The notes under the pieces: model-generated | What the model was told of the DNA's origin: nothing | The model's input: the letters and a program-made list of their open reading frames with translations, nothing else | The model's database searches: none | Position numbers and translations under genes: made by a program | Assembly (NCBI GenBank): GCA_043720395.1 | Contig: JAYSSR010000040.1 | Location: 51,778-115,777 of the forward strand | Length of the DNA stretch: 64,000 bases | Reading direction: 5' to 3' | Origin: JANOYY01 sp043720395 | GTDB taxonomy: Bacteria > Actinomycetota > Acidimicrobiia > Acidimicrobiales > JANYDT01 | Shown here: positions 26,288-34,049 of the stretch, in pieces | Numbering within the stretch: the stretch's first letter is position 1 | Layout of the letters: the number at the start of each line of letters is the position of its first letter

Positions 26288-26965
26288 TTATCGGGTGAGA
26301 CCCCGTAGATGGGTGCCGATGAGGTGATCGGTGAGCTTGTGGTTCGCCGGCCAATCGACGTGGGGCTTGGCGATTTGGAGCGACACTAGGCCGTGTACGA
26401 CGGACCAAACGCCATAGGCCATCAGCTTCGGATCCTCGCTCGTCACGACACCGGCCTTGATGCATCGGCGACAGCGGTCGACGAGCGGATCGAGTCCGTT
26501 CACCCCATGGCGTCGGAGTTCGTCGAGCTGATCGGGTGTGAGGATCGACTTGCCCATGAACAGAATCCGGTAGTGCTCGGGATGATCAAGACCGAAACGG
26601 ACGTATGCCCGCATCCCTGCCTCAAGGCGTCCGAGCGGGTCGGAGTCTGGGACCGCCGCCACCGCAAGATCGACGGCTTGGTTGAGTTGGCGAAACCGGC
26701 GCGCGCACACGTCGAACAGCAGTTCTTGCTTGTCGAAGAAGTGGAGGTAGATGGCAGGCGGGGTGCAGCCCACCCGCTCCGCAACCGCTCTGATCGAGAC
26801 GGCGTCGGGGGTGGCGTTCGCCATGAGTATCGCGTCGACAGCGTCGAGGATCTCGTCGCGAAGGCGGTCCCCTTCTCCTCGTTTGGACCGCTGTCGTCGT
26901 AAAGGCGCGTCGGACGGGTCAAGAACGTCGAGCGTCGCAGGCGACGGACGGAGCATTGTGGACAT
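26288..26965 (-). CDS. TetR-family transcriptional regulator
   Basis: 225-residue repressor-type protein. After a 33-residue basic N-terminus comes a TetR HTH: RDEILDAVDAIL, VSIRAVAERVGCTPPAIYLHF. A ligand-binding domain follows, with LDHPEHYRILFMG in the place typical of the TetR C-terminal WHG-like group. The inducer is unknown. ATG 26965 has an AGGAGG site 7 nt upstream. The promoter region holds a double dyad (26974-27017), so autoregulation is likely. The upstream neighbour on the same strand is the cytochrome c gene. Confidence 0.88.
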   Translation of the reverse strand: MSTMLRPSPATLDVLDPSDAPLRRQRSKRGEGDRLRDEILDAVDAILMANATPDAVSIRAVAERVGCTPPAIYLHFFDKQELLFDVCARRFRQLNQAVDLAVAAVPDSDPLGRLEAGMRAYVRFGLDHPEHYRILFMGKSILTPDQLDELRRHGVNGLDPLVDRCRRCIKAGVVTSEDPKLMAYGVWSVVHGLVSLQIAKPHVDWPANHKLTDHLIGTHLRGLTR

Positions 26966-26973
26966 GGCGGAAC

Positions 26974-27017
26974 CTCCTGGGCCGAAATCGATCTGGTTTC
27001 GATTTGGTTACCAGGAG
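26974..27017. promoter_or_regulatory. nested dyad before the TetR gene, probable operator
   Basis: Outer arms CTCCTGG (26974-26980) and CCAGGAG (27011-27017) enclose inner arms AAATCGA (26985-26991) and TCGATTT (26999-27005). The inner dyad centres 30 bp before the TetR ATG; the outer left arm overlaps its ribosome binding site. This is the usual place for a TetR self-operator. Confidence 0.55.
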
Positions 27018-27114
27018 TCAACGCACGCCCCATGAGGGATTGATGACCCTGCGGTGAGCGCCCCGCAATTCGGTGCCTTCGTCACCGCAGCCGCAGCCGG
27101 GACGCAAGACGCAG

Positions 27115-27885
27115 CTATGGGCAGACTTGGAGTGTTTCGGGAATCTGGAACGTAGCGGCGTCGAAGGGTTCCTCCGCCGCGATGGTCGGATCCTCCCCAA
27201 CCTTTGCAAGGACGTTCACGGGGAAATCTTTCGGCGTCGACTGCAAACGATTCCGCTCATAGTTGACGAGGTAGATCAGTTGTGCGTCGCTCAGTGTGGG
27301 GAAGCCCGGCATGCCGGTTTTCGCCGCGTGTTGCCCGCCCTCGCGGTTGGGGTCGCCATAAGGCTGTCCCGCACCGCAACTGCCGTGCTTCACGAATGCT
27401 GCCTGCTCGATGGGGTCGGGGAAGGTCTTCTCGGCTTCGCCGTTGTACAGCGGACGTCCGACAAGTCCTTTGTCCGAACCCGCTCCATCGCCGCCATGAC
27501 AGCTGGCACAGTTGGCGTTGTACAGGCTCTGGCCGATCGACTGTGGGGTGTCGGCACGCGCCTGCGGGGTTGACCATGTGTTGAACATGAATATCGCCCA
27601 GACCGGGAGCCCGGCCAGGAGAAAGACGGACGAGATTTTTGCGAATGCAGCACCCCGAACCTTCTCCACCCTGGGTGCTGCGGTTCGGCCGCCTGCTTTC
27701 GGCACCTTGGGGGCAGCGGCACCGGCGGCGTCCGCGGCGCTTGGATCGACCGGTGCGGCCGGCACAGATGCAACCGGGGAGGTGGTGTCGGTCGGAGTCG
27801 GGCTCGGGGCCTCGACGCCTTCACCCGATAGGGCGGCGCGACGCGCTTTGGCCCGATCAAGCAGGTGCGGGGGTACTTCAGCCAC
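27115..27885 (-). CDS. membrane-anchored class I cytochrome c
   Basis: 256 residues: a cytoplasmic N-terminal tail, one transmembrane segment (about 82-103, ISSVFLLAGLPVWAIFMF) and an exported cytochrome c domain with the haem site CASCH at 126-130. The likely Met ligand is in KTGMPGFPTLSDAQL. The tail starts MAEVPPHLLDRAKARRAAL, then an Ala/Pro-rich linker. The PxHLLxR element recurs in the subunit IV protein of the divergent operon. GTG 27885 has a GGAGG site upstream. It probably passes electrons from the bc complex to a terminal oxidase, none of which is in the window. Confidence 0.88.
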   Translation of the reverse strand: MAEVPPHLLDRAKARRAALSGEGVEAPSPTPTDTTSPVASVPAAPVDPSAADAAGAAAPKVPKAGGRTAAPRVEKVRGAAFAKISSVFLLAGLPVWAIFMFNTWSTPQARADTPQSIGQSLYNANCASCHGGDGAGSDKGLVGRPLYNGEAEKTFPDPIEQAAFVKHGSCGAGQPYGDPNREGGQHAAKTGMPGFPTLSDAQLIYLVNYERNRLQSTPKDFPVNVLAKVGEDPTIAAEEPFDAATFQIPETLQVCP

Positions 27886-28180
27886 GTGGTCCTCCGGAGA
27901 CAGCGCCCGACTTCCGGGCGCGCTATTCAGCGTTGATGTAACCCGCGCACGGGCTCATGCCCTGTTGAATCTAGGCGCGTTTGGAGGTCACGCCCAATCA
28001 TCGATCGAAGTGCGATTCGGCGACCCCGGGTTCGGTCGTGGTAGAACGGCTCCCGAGAAACGGCGTTCGTACGCACGACGAGCGGCGACCGAAGTACAAT
28101 GTGATTTGATTCACAAGGTGGCTGTCGCCGCCGAGCGCGAGAGTGTCAAGCAGGAAAGACCCGAGAAGGAAGAGACTTGA
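27886..28180. other. 295-bp divergent control region of the respiratory genes
   Basis: Non-coding interval between the cytochrome c gene (minus) and the respiratory operon (plus). It holds a -10 (TACAAT, 28095-28100) and a Rex site (28099-28116). A purine-rich ribosome binding site (GAAGGAAGAG) lies shortly before the GTG at 28181. No small gene is seen. Confidence 0.7.
28099..28116. promoter_or_regulatory. Rex operator of the cytochrome bc / NDH-1 operon
   Basis: ATGTGATTTGATTCACAA contains a perfect TGTGA-N6-TCACA Rex half-site pair. It overlaps the last two bases of the TACAAT -10 at 28095-28100 and lies 65 bp before the first gene. Bound Rex should block transcription when NAD+ is high. 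Streptomyces Rex also represses nuo genes. It may act on the divergent cytochrome c gene too. Confidence 0.8.
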
Positions 28181-28690
28181 GTGGTTGCGTTCTTCGCCTC
28201 GTTGCTGGCACTCATCGTGTTCATTGCTCTCCCCGCCGCGTACGGCAAGCGTCGCCCTGTCGGCACGCCCGTCACGTGGGGCGAGGCCATGGCAGGCAGC
28301 CTCTATTTGTTCTTTGTGATGTTCTGGGCATACGGAGTGGTACCTCACCAGTTCCTCTCGTGGGCCGACGGTCCGCTGAAGTGGCGTGCCGATGCCTACG
28401 GCATCCCGGCGGGCAAACTTCGCGAGCTGATCGGCGAGAAGGAAAACCACTTCTACAGCTACAAGAGCAACGCGTTCTGGCCGAGTGGGGTCACCTTTGG
28501 CGGGCGCGGTCGAGTCTTGGTCAGCAAGGAACACGTGCGGGACTTCGTCGCCGCAAACATTTACATCGTCTTTCTCGGTGTTCACATCGCGCTCTGGGGT
28601 GCCTGGCAGAAGCGTGGCAAGAAGGCCTCTGCGAAGGCCGCCCTGGCACCGACATCGACCTATGGGCGTCCGCTCGTGAAGAAGGCCTGA
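28181..28690 (+). CDS. membrane protein of unknown function in the respiratory operon
   Basis: 169 residues, not a family I can name. It has a hydrophobic N-terminal helix (VAFFASLLALIVFIALPAAY), a second segment (SLYLFFVMFWAYGVVPHQFL) and a third near residues 123-141 (VAANIYIVFLGVHIALWGAW). Between them is a polar region with YSYKSNAFWPSGVTFGGRG. Histidines occur at membrane edges, but no haem or metal motif is evident. The C-terminus is Lys-rich. It is the first gene after the Rex site and is followed 7 bp later by the ferredoxin, which suggests a membrane anchor for it. GTG start. Confidence 0.8.
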   Translation: MVAFFASLLALIVFIALPAAYGKRRPVGTPVTWGEAMAGSLYLFFVMFWAYGVVPHQFLSWADGPLKWRADAYGIPAGKLRELIGEKENHFYSYKSNAFWPSGVTFGGRGRVLVSKEHVRDFVAANIYIVFLGVHIALWGAWQKRGKKASAKAALAPTSTYGRPLVKKA

Positions 28691-28697
28691 GGTCGCA

Positions 28698-29111
28698 ATG
28701 GCCAAGACCGATGCCAACCCACCGATGCCCTATTTCCCGGGCGGCTATACGCTCGCGGAAATCACCGTGGATGACCTCAACAAGAGCGTCAAGCCCAAGC
28801 AGTTCCTGCATATCGATCAGTCCGAATGCATTATGTGCGAGGGCTGCGTGGACATCTGCCCGTGGAAGTGCATCCATATGCTCTCCGCTGGCACCGTCGA
28901 GGACTCGGTCAACGTCGTTGCGCCGGGAACTGATCCCGACGATCACGTCGTCTTCGTCGTGGACGAGGACGTCTGCACGCGTTGCGGTCTCTGTGTGGAC
29001 CGGTGTCCGACCGGCGTCATCATCATGGGCAAGGCGGGCGTGGCCCCTCGCGATGGCGACCAGCACATGCGCGACAACAAGCACGGCTATTCCTACGGGA
29101 TGCGGTTCTAG
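28698..29111 (+). CDS. two-[4Fe-4S] ferredoxin-type protein
   Basis: 137-residue electron carrier or subunit. It has two full CxxCxxCxxxC motifs: CIMCEGCVDICPWKC (about residues 47-61) and CTRCGLCVDRCPTGV (about 94-108). They are separated by about 30 residues that include an acidic stretch (PGTDPDDHVVF). The spacing and the SECIMCEGCVDICPWKCI form resemble NuoI-like ferredoxin subunits more than free bacterial ferredoxins. It sits between an unknown membrane protein and cytochrome b, so it may feed electrons into the bc complex. ATG 28698 with GAGG upstream. Confidence 0.88.
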   Translation: MAKTDANPPMPYFPGGYTLAEITVDDLNKSVKPKQFLHIDQSECIMCEGCVDICPWKCIHMLSAGTVEDSVNVVAPGTDPDDHVVFVVDEDVCTRCGLCVDRCPTGVIIMGKAGVAPRDGDQHMRDNKHGYSYGMRF

Positions 29112-29277
29112 TGCGTTCCCAGCCTTCCGCTACCGGTCGCGATATCCAACCCTGTAGGGAGGAGGGCGAAGCACGACGTACGCCGTCCAACCGGCGGCGG
29201 AGCTGCTTCGGTTCGACGGAACTGTCTCAGCGCGCCCGAAGGGCGCACAATCCGGTGATGACTCCGAAGGAGCGCGA
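29112..29277. other. 166-bp gap inside the respiratory operon
   Basis: No gene. A short hairpin GCGCCC-GAA-GGGCGC (29232-29246) lies 31 bp before the cytochrome b start. An AAGGAG ribosome binding site lies just before the ATG. The hairpin may act in RNA processing or partial termination. Confidence 0.45.
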
Positions 29278-30051
29278 ATGGCAACACCGATGAAGCCAGG
29301 CATCGGCGACAAGGTCGCTGAACGGGTGGACAAGGTCCAGGGCAGTCAAGCCTGGAACTCGATCTTCCGACCAGGATCGATCTTTCGCAAGGGTTACAGC
29401 GACTCGCCGCGTAACCGCAGCTACGTCATCATGAACTCGCTGCTCTATCACCTTCACCCCGTGAAAGTGAAGCGCCACGCGGTCAAGGTCAGCTATACAC
29501 TGTGCCTTGGCGGGCTCTCGTTCTTCCTGTTCATCGTGCTGACCGTCACGGGCATCTTCTTAATGTTCTTCTACCGGCCCACCGAGGCGGCAGCGTGGAC
29601 CGATATCAAAACGCTGCACACCGCCGTGACATTCGGGCTCCTCGTGCGAAACATGCATCGGTGGGGTGCGCACCTCATGGTGCTCTCCGTTTTCTTGCAC
29701 ATGGCCCGCGTCTTCTACCACGGTGCCTACAAGGCACCGCGCGAGTTCAACTGGGTTATTGGCGTCATCCTCCTCATGCTGACGCTGCTGCTTTCGTTCA
29801 CCGGCTACCTCCTCCCCTGGGATCAGTTGGCACTCTGGGCGGTAACGGTCGGAACGAACATGATCGGCTACACCCCCGTGTTCGGCCCGCAGTCGCGATT
29901 CGTCTTGCTGTCAGGTGTTGAGATCGGCACGGACACGCTCTTGCGATGGTATGTGTTGCATGTGTTGCTGTTTCCCTTCGTCATTGTCATCTTCATGGCG
30001 ATTCACTTCTGGCGTGTCCGCAAGGACGGCGGTATCTCCGGTCCTCTGTGA
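29278..30051 (+). CDS. cytochrome b6-type subunit (N-terminal half of cytochrome b)
   Basis: 257 residues, four transmembrane helices: the quinol-oxidising cytochrome b core in split form. The bis-His haem ligands have b6 spacing: His127/His141 (14 apart, in HRWGAHLMVLSVFLH) and His228/His243 (15 apart). The C-terminus HFWRVRKDGGISGPL is nearly that of cytochrome b6. Cys76 in YTLCLGGLSF aligns with Cys35 of cytochrome b6 and the matching Cys of Bacillus QcrB, which bind haem ci covalently. Mycobacterial and streptomycete QcrB are fused single chains, so this is a different type. AAGGAG precedes the ATG. Confidence 0.92.
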   Translation: MATPMKPGIGDKVAERVDKVQGSQAWNSIFRPGSIFRKGYSDSPRNRSYVIMNSLLYHLHPVKVKRHAVKVSYTLCLGGLSFFLFIVLTVTGIFLMFFYRPTEAAAWTDIKTLHTAVTFGLLVRNMHRWGAHLMVLSVFLHMARVFYHGAYKAPREFNWVIGVILLMLTLLLSFTGYLLPWDQLALWAVTVGTNMIGYTPVFGPQSRFVLLSGVEIGTDTLLRWYVLHVLLFPFVIVIFMAIHFWRVRKDGGISGPL

Positions 30052-30086
30052 CCTGAGAGCCGCCTCGAATCGAACAAGGAGTCCAC

Positions 30087-30926
30087 GTGGCAGACGTCCC
30101 AGAGCACCTGTTGAAACGGGCCGAAGAGGCCAAGGCTCGCGCCGCTGCGAAGAAGGCGGCTGCGGCTGGAGAGGCCGTGCCCATGCCAGTTGTCGCGGCG
30201 CCCGACTCCGGTGATGCGGCTAGCTATGCGGAGGCGGAACAAACCGGCAAGATTCCTGCGCACCTGCTCGCCCGGAGCGCGGCTGCGAAGGCGGCCAAGG
30301 CCTCGGGCGGGGGCGAGGCCCCATCGGCGGGTGGTGGCGGGGTCGCGGTACTCGACAAACCGACGGGTGGGGCAACCGCCGCTGCCGCAGCGATGGCGAC
30401 CCCAGCGTCGGCTGGTCTTGTGGGGCCGGCTGGCCACAACCAGCGGCTGCTTACCGTCGTCAAAGCCGGTTCGATTCAGGACGTGAAGGCAACGCCCACC
30501 GACAAGGTGAGCACGTGGCCCCACCTCCTCGTCGGTGAGTTCGTCGCTTCGCTCGCCTGCTTGACCGTCTTGATGATCATGTCGGTGTTCATCAACGCCC
30601 CATTGCTCAAATTGGCGAACTACAACCAGACGCCGAACCCTTCGAAAGCGCCGTGGTACTTCCTGGGTCTCCAGGAATTGCTCACGATGTTTCACCCCAT
30701 GGTGGCCGGTGTCACCATTCCCGGCATGGGTCTGTTCATCCTGATTCTCGCGCCTTACGTCGACAAGAATCCGTCCAACAAGCCAGAAGACCGCAAGGTG
30801 GCGATCTCGCTGTTCTCGATCTTCATGATGTTTTGGGCGGTCCTCGTCATCATCGGATCATTCTTCCGAGGACCTGGCTTTATTTTCATCTTTCCCTGGC
30901 AAAAGGGCATCTTCTTCGAGCTCTGA
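30087..30926 (+). CDS. cytochrome b subunit IV-like protein with repeated N-terminal motif
   Basis: 279 residues. The C-terminal half (about 140-279) has three membrane helices and NPSKAPWYFLGLQELL, the quinol-site loop of subunit IV/QcrC. The PEWY position reads APWY (188-191). The N-terminal 135 residues are cytoplasmic, Ala/Lys-rich and unusual. They carry VPEHLLKRAEEAKA (4-17) and again IPAHLLARSAAAKA (56-69), the same element as in the divergent cytochrome c. The rest is a Gly/Ala linker. GTG start with AAGGAG upstream. Partner of the b6-type subunit 35 bp before it. Confidence 0.88.
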   Translation: MADVPEHLLKRAEEAKARAAAKKAAAAGEAVPMPVVAAPDSGDAASYAEAEQTGKIPAHLLARSAAAKAAKASGGGEAPSAGGGGVAVLDKPTGGATAAAAAMATPASAGLVGPAGHNQRLLTVVKAGSIQDVKATPTDKVSTWPHLLVGEFVASLACLTVLMIMSVFINAPLLKLANYNQTPNPSKAPWYFLGLQELLTMFHPMVAGVTIPGMGLFILILAPYVDKNPSNKPEDRKVAISLFSIFMMFWAVLVIIGSFFRGPGFIFIFPWQKGIFFEL

Positions 30927-30976
30927 GCTCCAAGAAGACACCTCCGCACCGAGATCCCAAGCGCACCGAAATAGAT

Positions 30977-31849
30977 ATGAGCACTGGCACCACACTCCTC
31001 ATCGCCATCATCGTTGTCGTCGTCCTGGCAGTGCTGTTCTTGGCCGTCACGGCTCGGAGCAGCGACCGTAACGCCGCGACCGGACTCCTTGCGCGGGAGA
31101 CAGAACGGCGCGACCGTCAGCGCCGTCATCGCGCCGCGGTCGGCGACAACGAGGCACCTGCGGCATCAGGTCGCACGCTGGAGCGTTCCGTGGCGTTGGC
31201 GCAACGTGGTGGGAGTGCGGTCGCTGTCGTCGAAGCGGCGAGCGTGCCCGACATTCTCCGTCCACCAATGGATGCCGACCAACTAGGCGTTGTCAGGCGT
31301 CAGTTCATGAACCGCAGCATTATCGTCCTGTTCTTGGTGAGCCTCGGCGGCTTCGGTGCGTCTCTCTTGGCGTTTCTCTGGCCAAGCCAGACGGGTGGTT
31401 TCGGCGCGACCGTCAAAGTCGGCAAGCTCGATGACATCCTCGCCGACATCAAGACGAAGGAGGAGCCGTTCTACGTCGCAGAGGCCCGCACCTACCTCGT
31501 CCCGTATCCGAAGGAAGCGCTCGCGAAGGGCAAAGCCAGCTACGGCGAGACGGTGTACAAGGGCATGGAGCAGGGCGTGGTTGCCCTCTACCAGAAGTGT
31601 GTGCACCTGGGTTGCAAGGTGCCGTGGTGCAAGAGTTCGCAATGGTTCGAGTGCCCGTGTCACGGTTCGCAGTACAACCGCGTCGGTGAGAAGAAGGCCG
31701 GCCCGGCACCGCGCGGACTTGATCGATTTGCCGTCAGCGTGGATGGCGGAATCGTGAGCGTCAACTCGGGTGCCCGTACCAACGGTCCCGCAATTGGCGT
31801 CAACACCACCGGGCAAGAGGCCGAAGGCCCCCACTGCGTCTCCGAATGA
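30977..31849 (+). CDS. Rieske iron-sulfur protein of the bc complex
   Basis: 290 residues. The [2Fe-2S] ligands are in CVHLGCKVPWC and ECPCHGSQYN: Cys-x-His and Cys-x2-His, with the two disulfide cysteines of the classic Rieske fold. An N-terminal membrane helix (TTLLIAIIVVVVLAVLFLAV) is followed by about 85 polar residues and a second helix (IIVLFLVSLGGFGASLLAFL) before the exported domain. The extra first helix recalls actinobacterial QcrA proteins, which have three. Start ATG 30977, 50 bp after subunit IV. The stop overlaps a downstream ATG. Confidence 0.9.
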   Translation: MSTGTTLLIAIIVVVVLAVLFLAVTARSSDRNAATGLLARETERRDRQRRHRAAVGDNEAPAASGRTLERSVALAQRGGSAVAVVEAASVPDILRPPMDADQLGVVRRQFMNRSIIVLFLVSLGGFGASLLAFLWPSQTGGFGATVKVGKLDDILADIKTKEEPFYVAEARTYLVPYPKEALAKGKASYGETVYKGMEQGVVALYQKCVHLGCKVPWCKSSQWFECPCHGSQYNRVGEKKAGPAPRGLDRFAVSVDGGIVSVNSGARTNGPAIGVNTTGQEAEGPHCVSE

Positions 31850-31866
31850 TGGCTGCTGAGGAGAAC

Positions 31867-33171
31867 ATGAACGTCATTGACACTGTGAACGTGCTCGCGG
31901 CGACGCCGCAGAAGGCCGTCGGACTGACCATCCTGGTGGTCGCTCTGCTGGCCTGGGTGCTGTACCTCATTACCGAGAATCGGCGTACGCCGAAGTCGAA
32001 CATCGAGAGCTTTCTCGGAGCGCCCAACCGGAAAGTGCCGCCGGAAGACGACGAGTTCGAAGGGCCCCGCCTCGATCGATTCCTCGGCTGGGCCCTCATC
32101 GGCATCGCAATCATGGCCGTGTCACTGCCCGCCTATTTCTTGGCTGAACCGGGGCGTGAAGTGGGCGCGATTCGGGGCTTCGACAAGCGAAGCGTCCATC
32201 GCGGCGAGGAGTCGTTCGGCGCCGAGCACAACGGATTCAACTGTGCGAAGTGTCACGGCGCAGACGGCGGCGGCGGCGTCACGTCCTGGTCCGTTGCGCA
32301 GTACAACGCCGATGGAACTCCCAAGATCGACCCTTCAACGAAGAAGCAGGAACTGAAGCAGGTCACTTGGTTAGCACCGAGAGTCAACGACGTTGCCCTT
32401 CGCTATCGGAGGGAACAGATCCGCAACGTCCTGATCTATGGGCGCGGCACCAACAAGCCAATGCCCGCGTGGGGGATCAAGGGAGGCGGACCGGCCAACG
32501 AACAGCAGATCGATGACCTCGTGAATTACCTCCGCTTTGCTGCATTGGAACAGGACGAAGAAGCGGTAAAGGTGTACAACGCTGAATGGAACAGCAACGG
32601 TCATAGCGCGGACAAGGCGTTCGACAAGGCGTTCGAGGCAGCCGCCGAGAGAGCCCAGAAGGAATCAACCGACGCTCTCGCGAAGATCAAGACGGACTCC
32701 GCAAAAGCGGTGCAGGCAGCGTCCAACCCAACGGGACCGCTCCTGACCGCCACGAAGGGTCTCGCCGATGCCAAGACTGCGAACGATCCAGGTTTGATCG
32801 CAGCCGCCGAAGCCAAACTTGCTGAGGCAACCCGAAACCTCGACAACGCGAAAAAGGTGCTCGCCGCGTCGGATGGTGAGCTCCTGTTCAACTCGAACTG
32901 CGCTCGCTGTCACACGAATGGCTACAGCTACGGAGAGCCCAACGGATCCGGCGGCGGCTTCTACGGTCCGCGGCTCTCCGAGTCCAGCCTGACCCAGCAG
33001 TTCCCCGAGAAAGTCACTCAGATCGAATACATCAAGAACGGTGTGGAGGACTCGAAAGCCTACGGTACCGGTGGCGTCAACCATTGGTCCGGCGGCGGAA
33101 TGCCCTACTTCGGGACCATCCTCACGGATGAACAGATCGAAAAGATCGTCGACTACGAGCGGAGGCTGTGA
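31867..33171 (+). CDS. membrane-anchored diheme cytochrome c of the bc complex
   Basis: 434 residues. Two membrane helices lie near residues 17-37 and 75-93. The first haem site is CAKCHG. After a domain with MPAWGIKGGG (possible Met ligand) comes a charged, Ala/Lys/Glu-rich helical stretch of about 100 residues. The second domain then has CARCHT and GGGMPYFG. Diheme cytochrome c is typical of actinobacterial QcrC, but there the two domains are adjacent; the long helical spacer is unusual. I prefer ATG 31867 because GAGGAG lies just upstream; ATG 31846, overlapping the Rieske stop, is possible. Confidence 0.88.
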   Translation: MNVIDTVNVLAATPQKAVGLTILVVALLAWVLYLITENRRTPKSNIESFLGAPNRKVPPEDDEFEGPRLDRFLGWALIGIAIMAVSLPAYFLAEPGREVGAIRGFDKRSVHRGEESFGAEHNGFNCAKCHGADGGGGVTSWSVAQYNADGTPKIDPSTKKQELKQVTWLAPRVNDVALRYRREQIRNVLIYGRGTNKPMPAWGIKGGGPANEQQIDDLVNYLRFAALEQDEEAVKVYNAEWNSNGHSADKAFDKAFEAAAERAQKESTDALAKIKTDSAKAVQAASNPTGPLLTATKGLADAKTANDPGLIAAAEAKLAEATRNLDNAKKVLAASDGELLFNSNCARCHTNGYSYGEPNGSGGGFYGPRLSESSLTQQFPEKVTQIEYIKNGVEDSKAYGTGGVNHWSGGGMPYFGTILTDEQIEKIVDYERRL

Positions 33172-34043
33172 TGTCGGCCGTGCTGTCCACGCTCGTCAAC
33201 GACGGTGGGGTCGTGGCGAACCTCCGATGGAATCCGACGTTTCGAGGCATTCTCTTTCCCACCATCCAGTTCTTGGTGCTCTGTGGGAGTTGCTACCTCA
33301 TTCTTGCTACGAATATTGGCAACCGTCTCGGTTTTCTGGTGGCGTCGGCCGCGTTTTGGGGATGGATGGTCCTGATGACCCTGGTCTGGATGATTTACGG
33401 CATCGGACTGCTCGGCTTCGCTCCGAAATGGGTTGTGCAGGAGGCAATCACCGACAGCAAGACTGCGCAGGTCGAGGTTGTCACGCGAATACCGAACGAG
33501 GCGACCACCATTGTGCCGAAGGGCTGGAAGGCCGTCGCCGACGGTGCGCCCGCGCGTGGCGAGGCTCAATCAGCGATCGATGCACGGCTCGTACCCGAGG
33601 GTCAGACGGCCACCTACGTGCCGATTTCCGGGTACGAGATCGGTGGCGAGCAGCGTCTGAAGGTGTGGCCGAAGATCGAGCCTGGTGGCAAGTGGTACAA
33701 CCCGGCGGACTATGCGTTCCGCGGCCTCCTGCACTCGAAGCACTACTACGTCGGTCAGGTCCAACCAATGTTGTTGGAAGACGTCACCGTGAATGGTGTC
33801 GTGCAGTACGACGACAAAGGCAAAGCCAAGCAGACGGCGGTCAAGAAAGACGGGAAGGAAGTGCCCGATACTGCAAAACCCGTCACGACCGTTGTCTTGA
33901 TTCGCGATCTCGGCTCGCGTCGTCAGCCGCCTTTCGTTATCTTTCTCTGTTCGCTCGTCCTGCTCAGCCTGTCGCTTTTCAACCTTCATCGACGCGACAA
34001 GCAAGTCATGGCTGCCATGTCACAGTTCGCGAAAGCAGCCTGA
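33171..34043 (+). CDS. membrane protein of unknown function, last gene before nuoA
   Basis: 290 residues, family not recognised. Two N-terminal membrane helices (about 29-48 and 53-80, with WGWMVLMTLVWMIYGIGLLGF), a large exported or cytoplasmic domain of about 160 residues rich in Val, Lys and Gly, and a C-terminal helix (PPFVIFLCSLVLLSLSLFNL) followed by basic residues. No cofactor motif. The first base of its ATG is the last base of the cytochrome c stop, and nuoA begins 6 bp after its own stop. It is therefore locked between the bc complex and NDH-1 and may be an accessory or linking subunit. Confidence 0.82.
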   Translation: MSAVLSTLVNDGGVVANLRWNPTFRGILFPTIQFLVLCGSCYLILATNIGNRLGFLVASAAFWGWMVLMTLVWMIYGIGLLGFAPKWVVQEAITDSKTAQVEVVTRIPNEATTIVPKGWKAVADGAPARGEAQSAIDARLVPEGQTATYVPISGYEIGGEQRLKVWPKIEPGGKWYNPADYAFRGLLHSKHYYVGQVQPMLLEDVTVNGVVQYDDKGKAKQTAVKKDGKEVPDTAKPVTTVVLIRDLGSRRQPPFVIFLCSLVLLSLSLFNLHRRDKQVMAAMSQFAKAA

Positions 34044-34049
34044 CGGCTC

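Noticed and set aside
29232..29246. Hairpin before cytochrome b as a terminator
   Set aside because: A 6-bp stem with no U tract, within an operon whose downstream genes have no promoter of their own that I can see.
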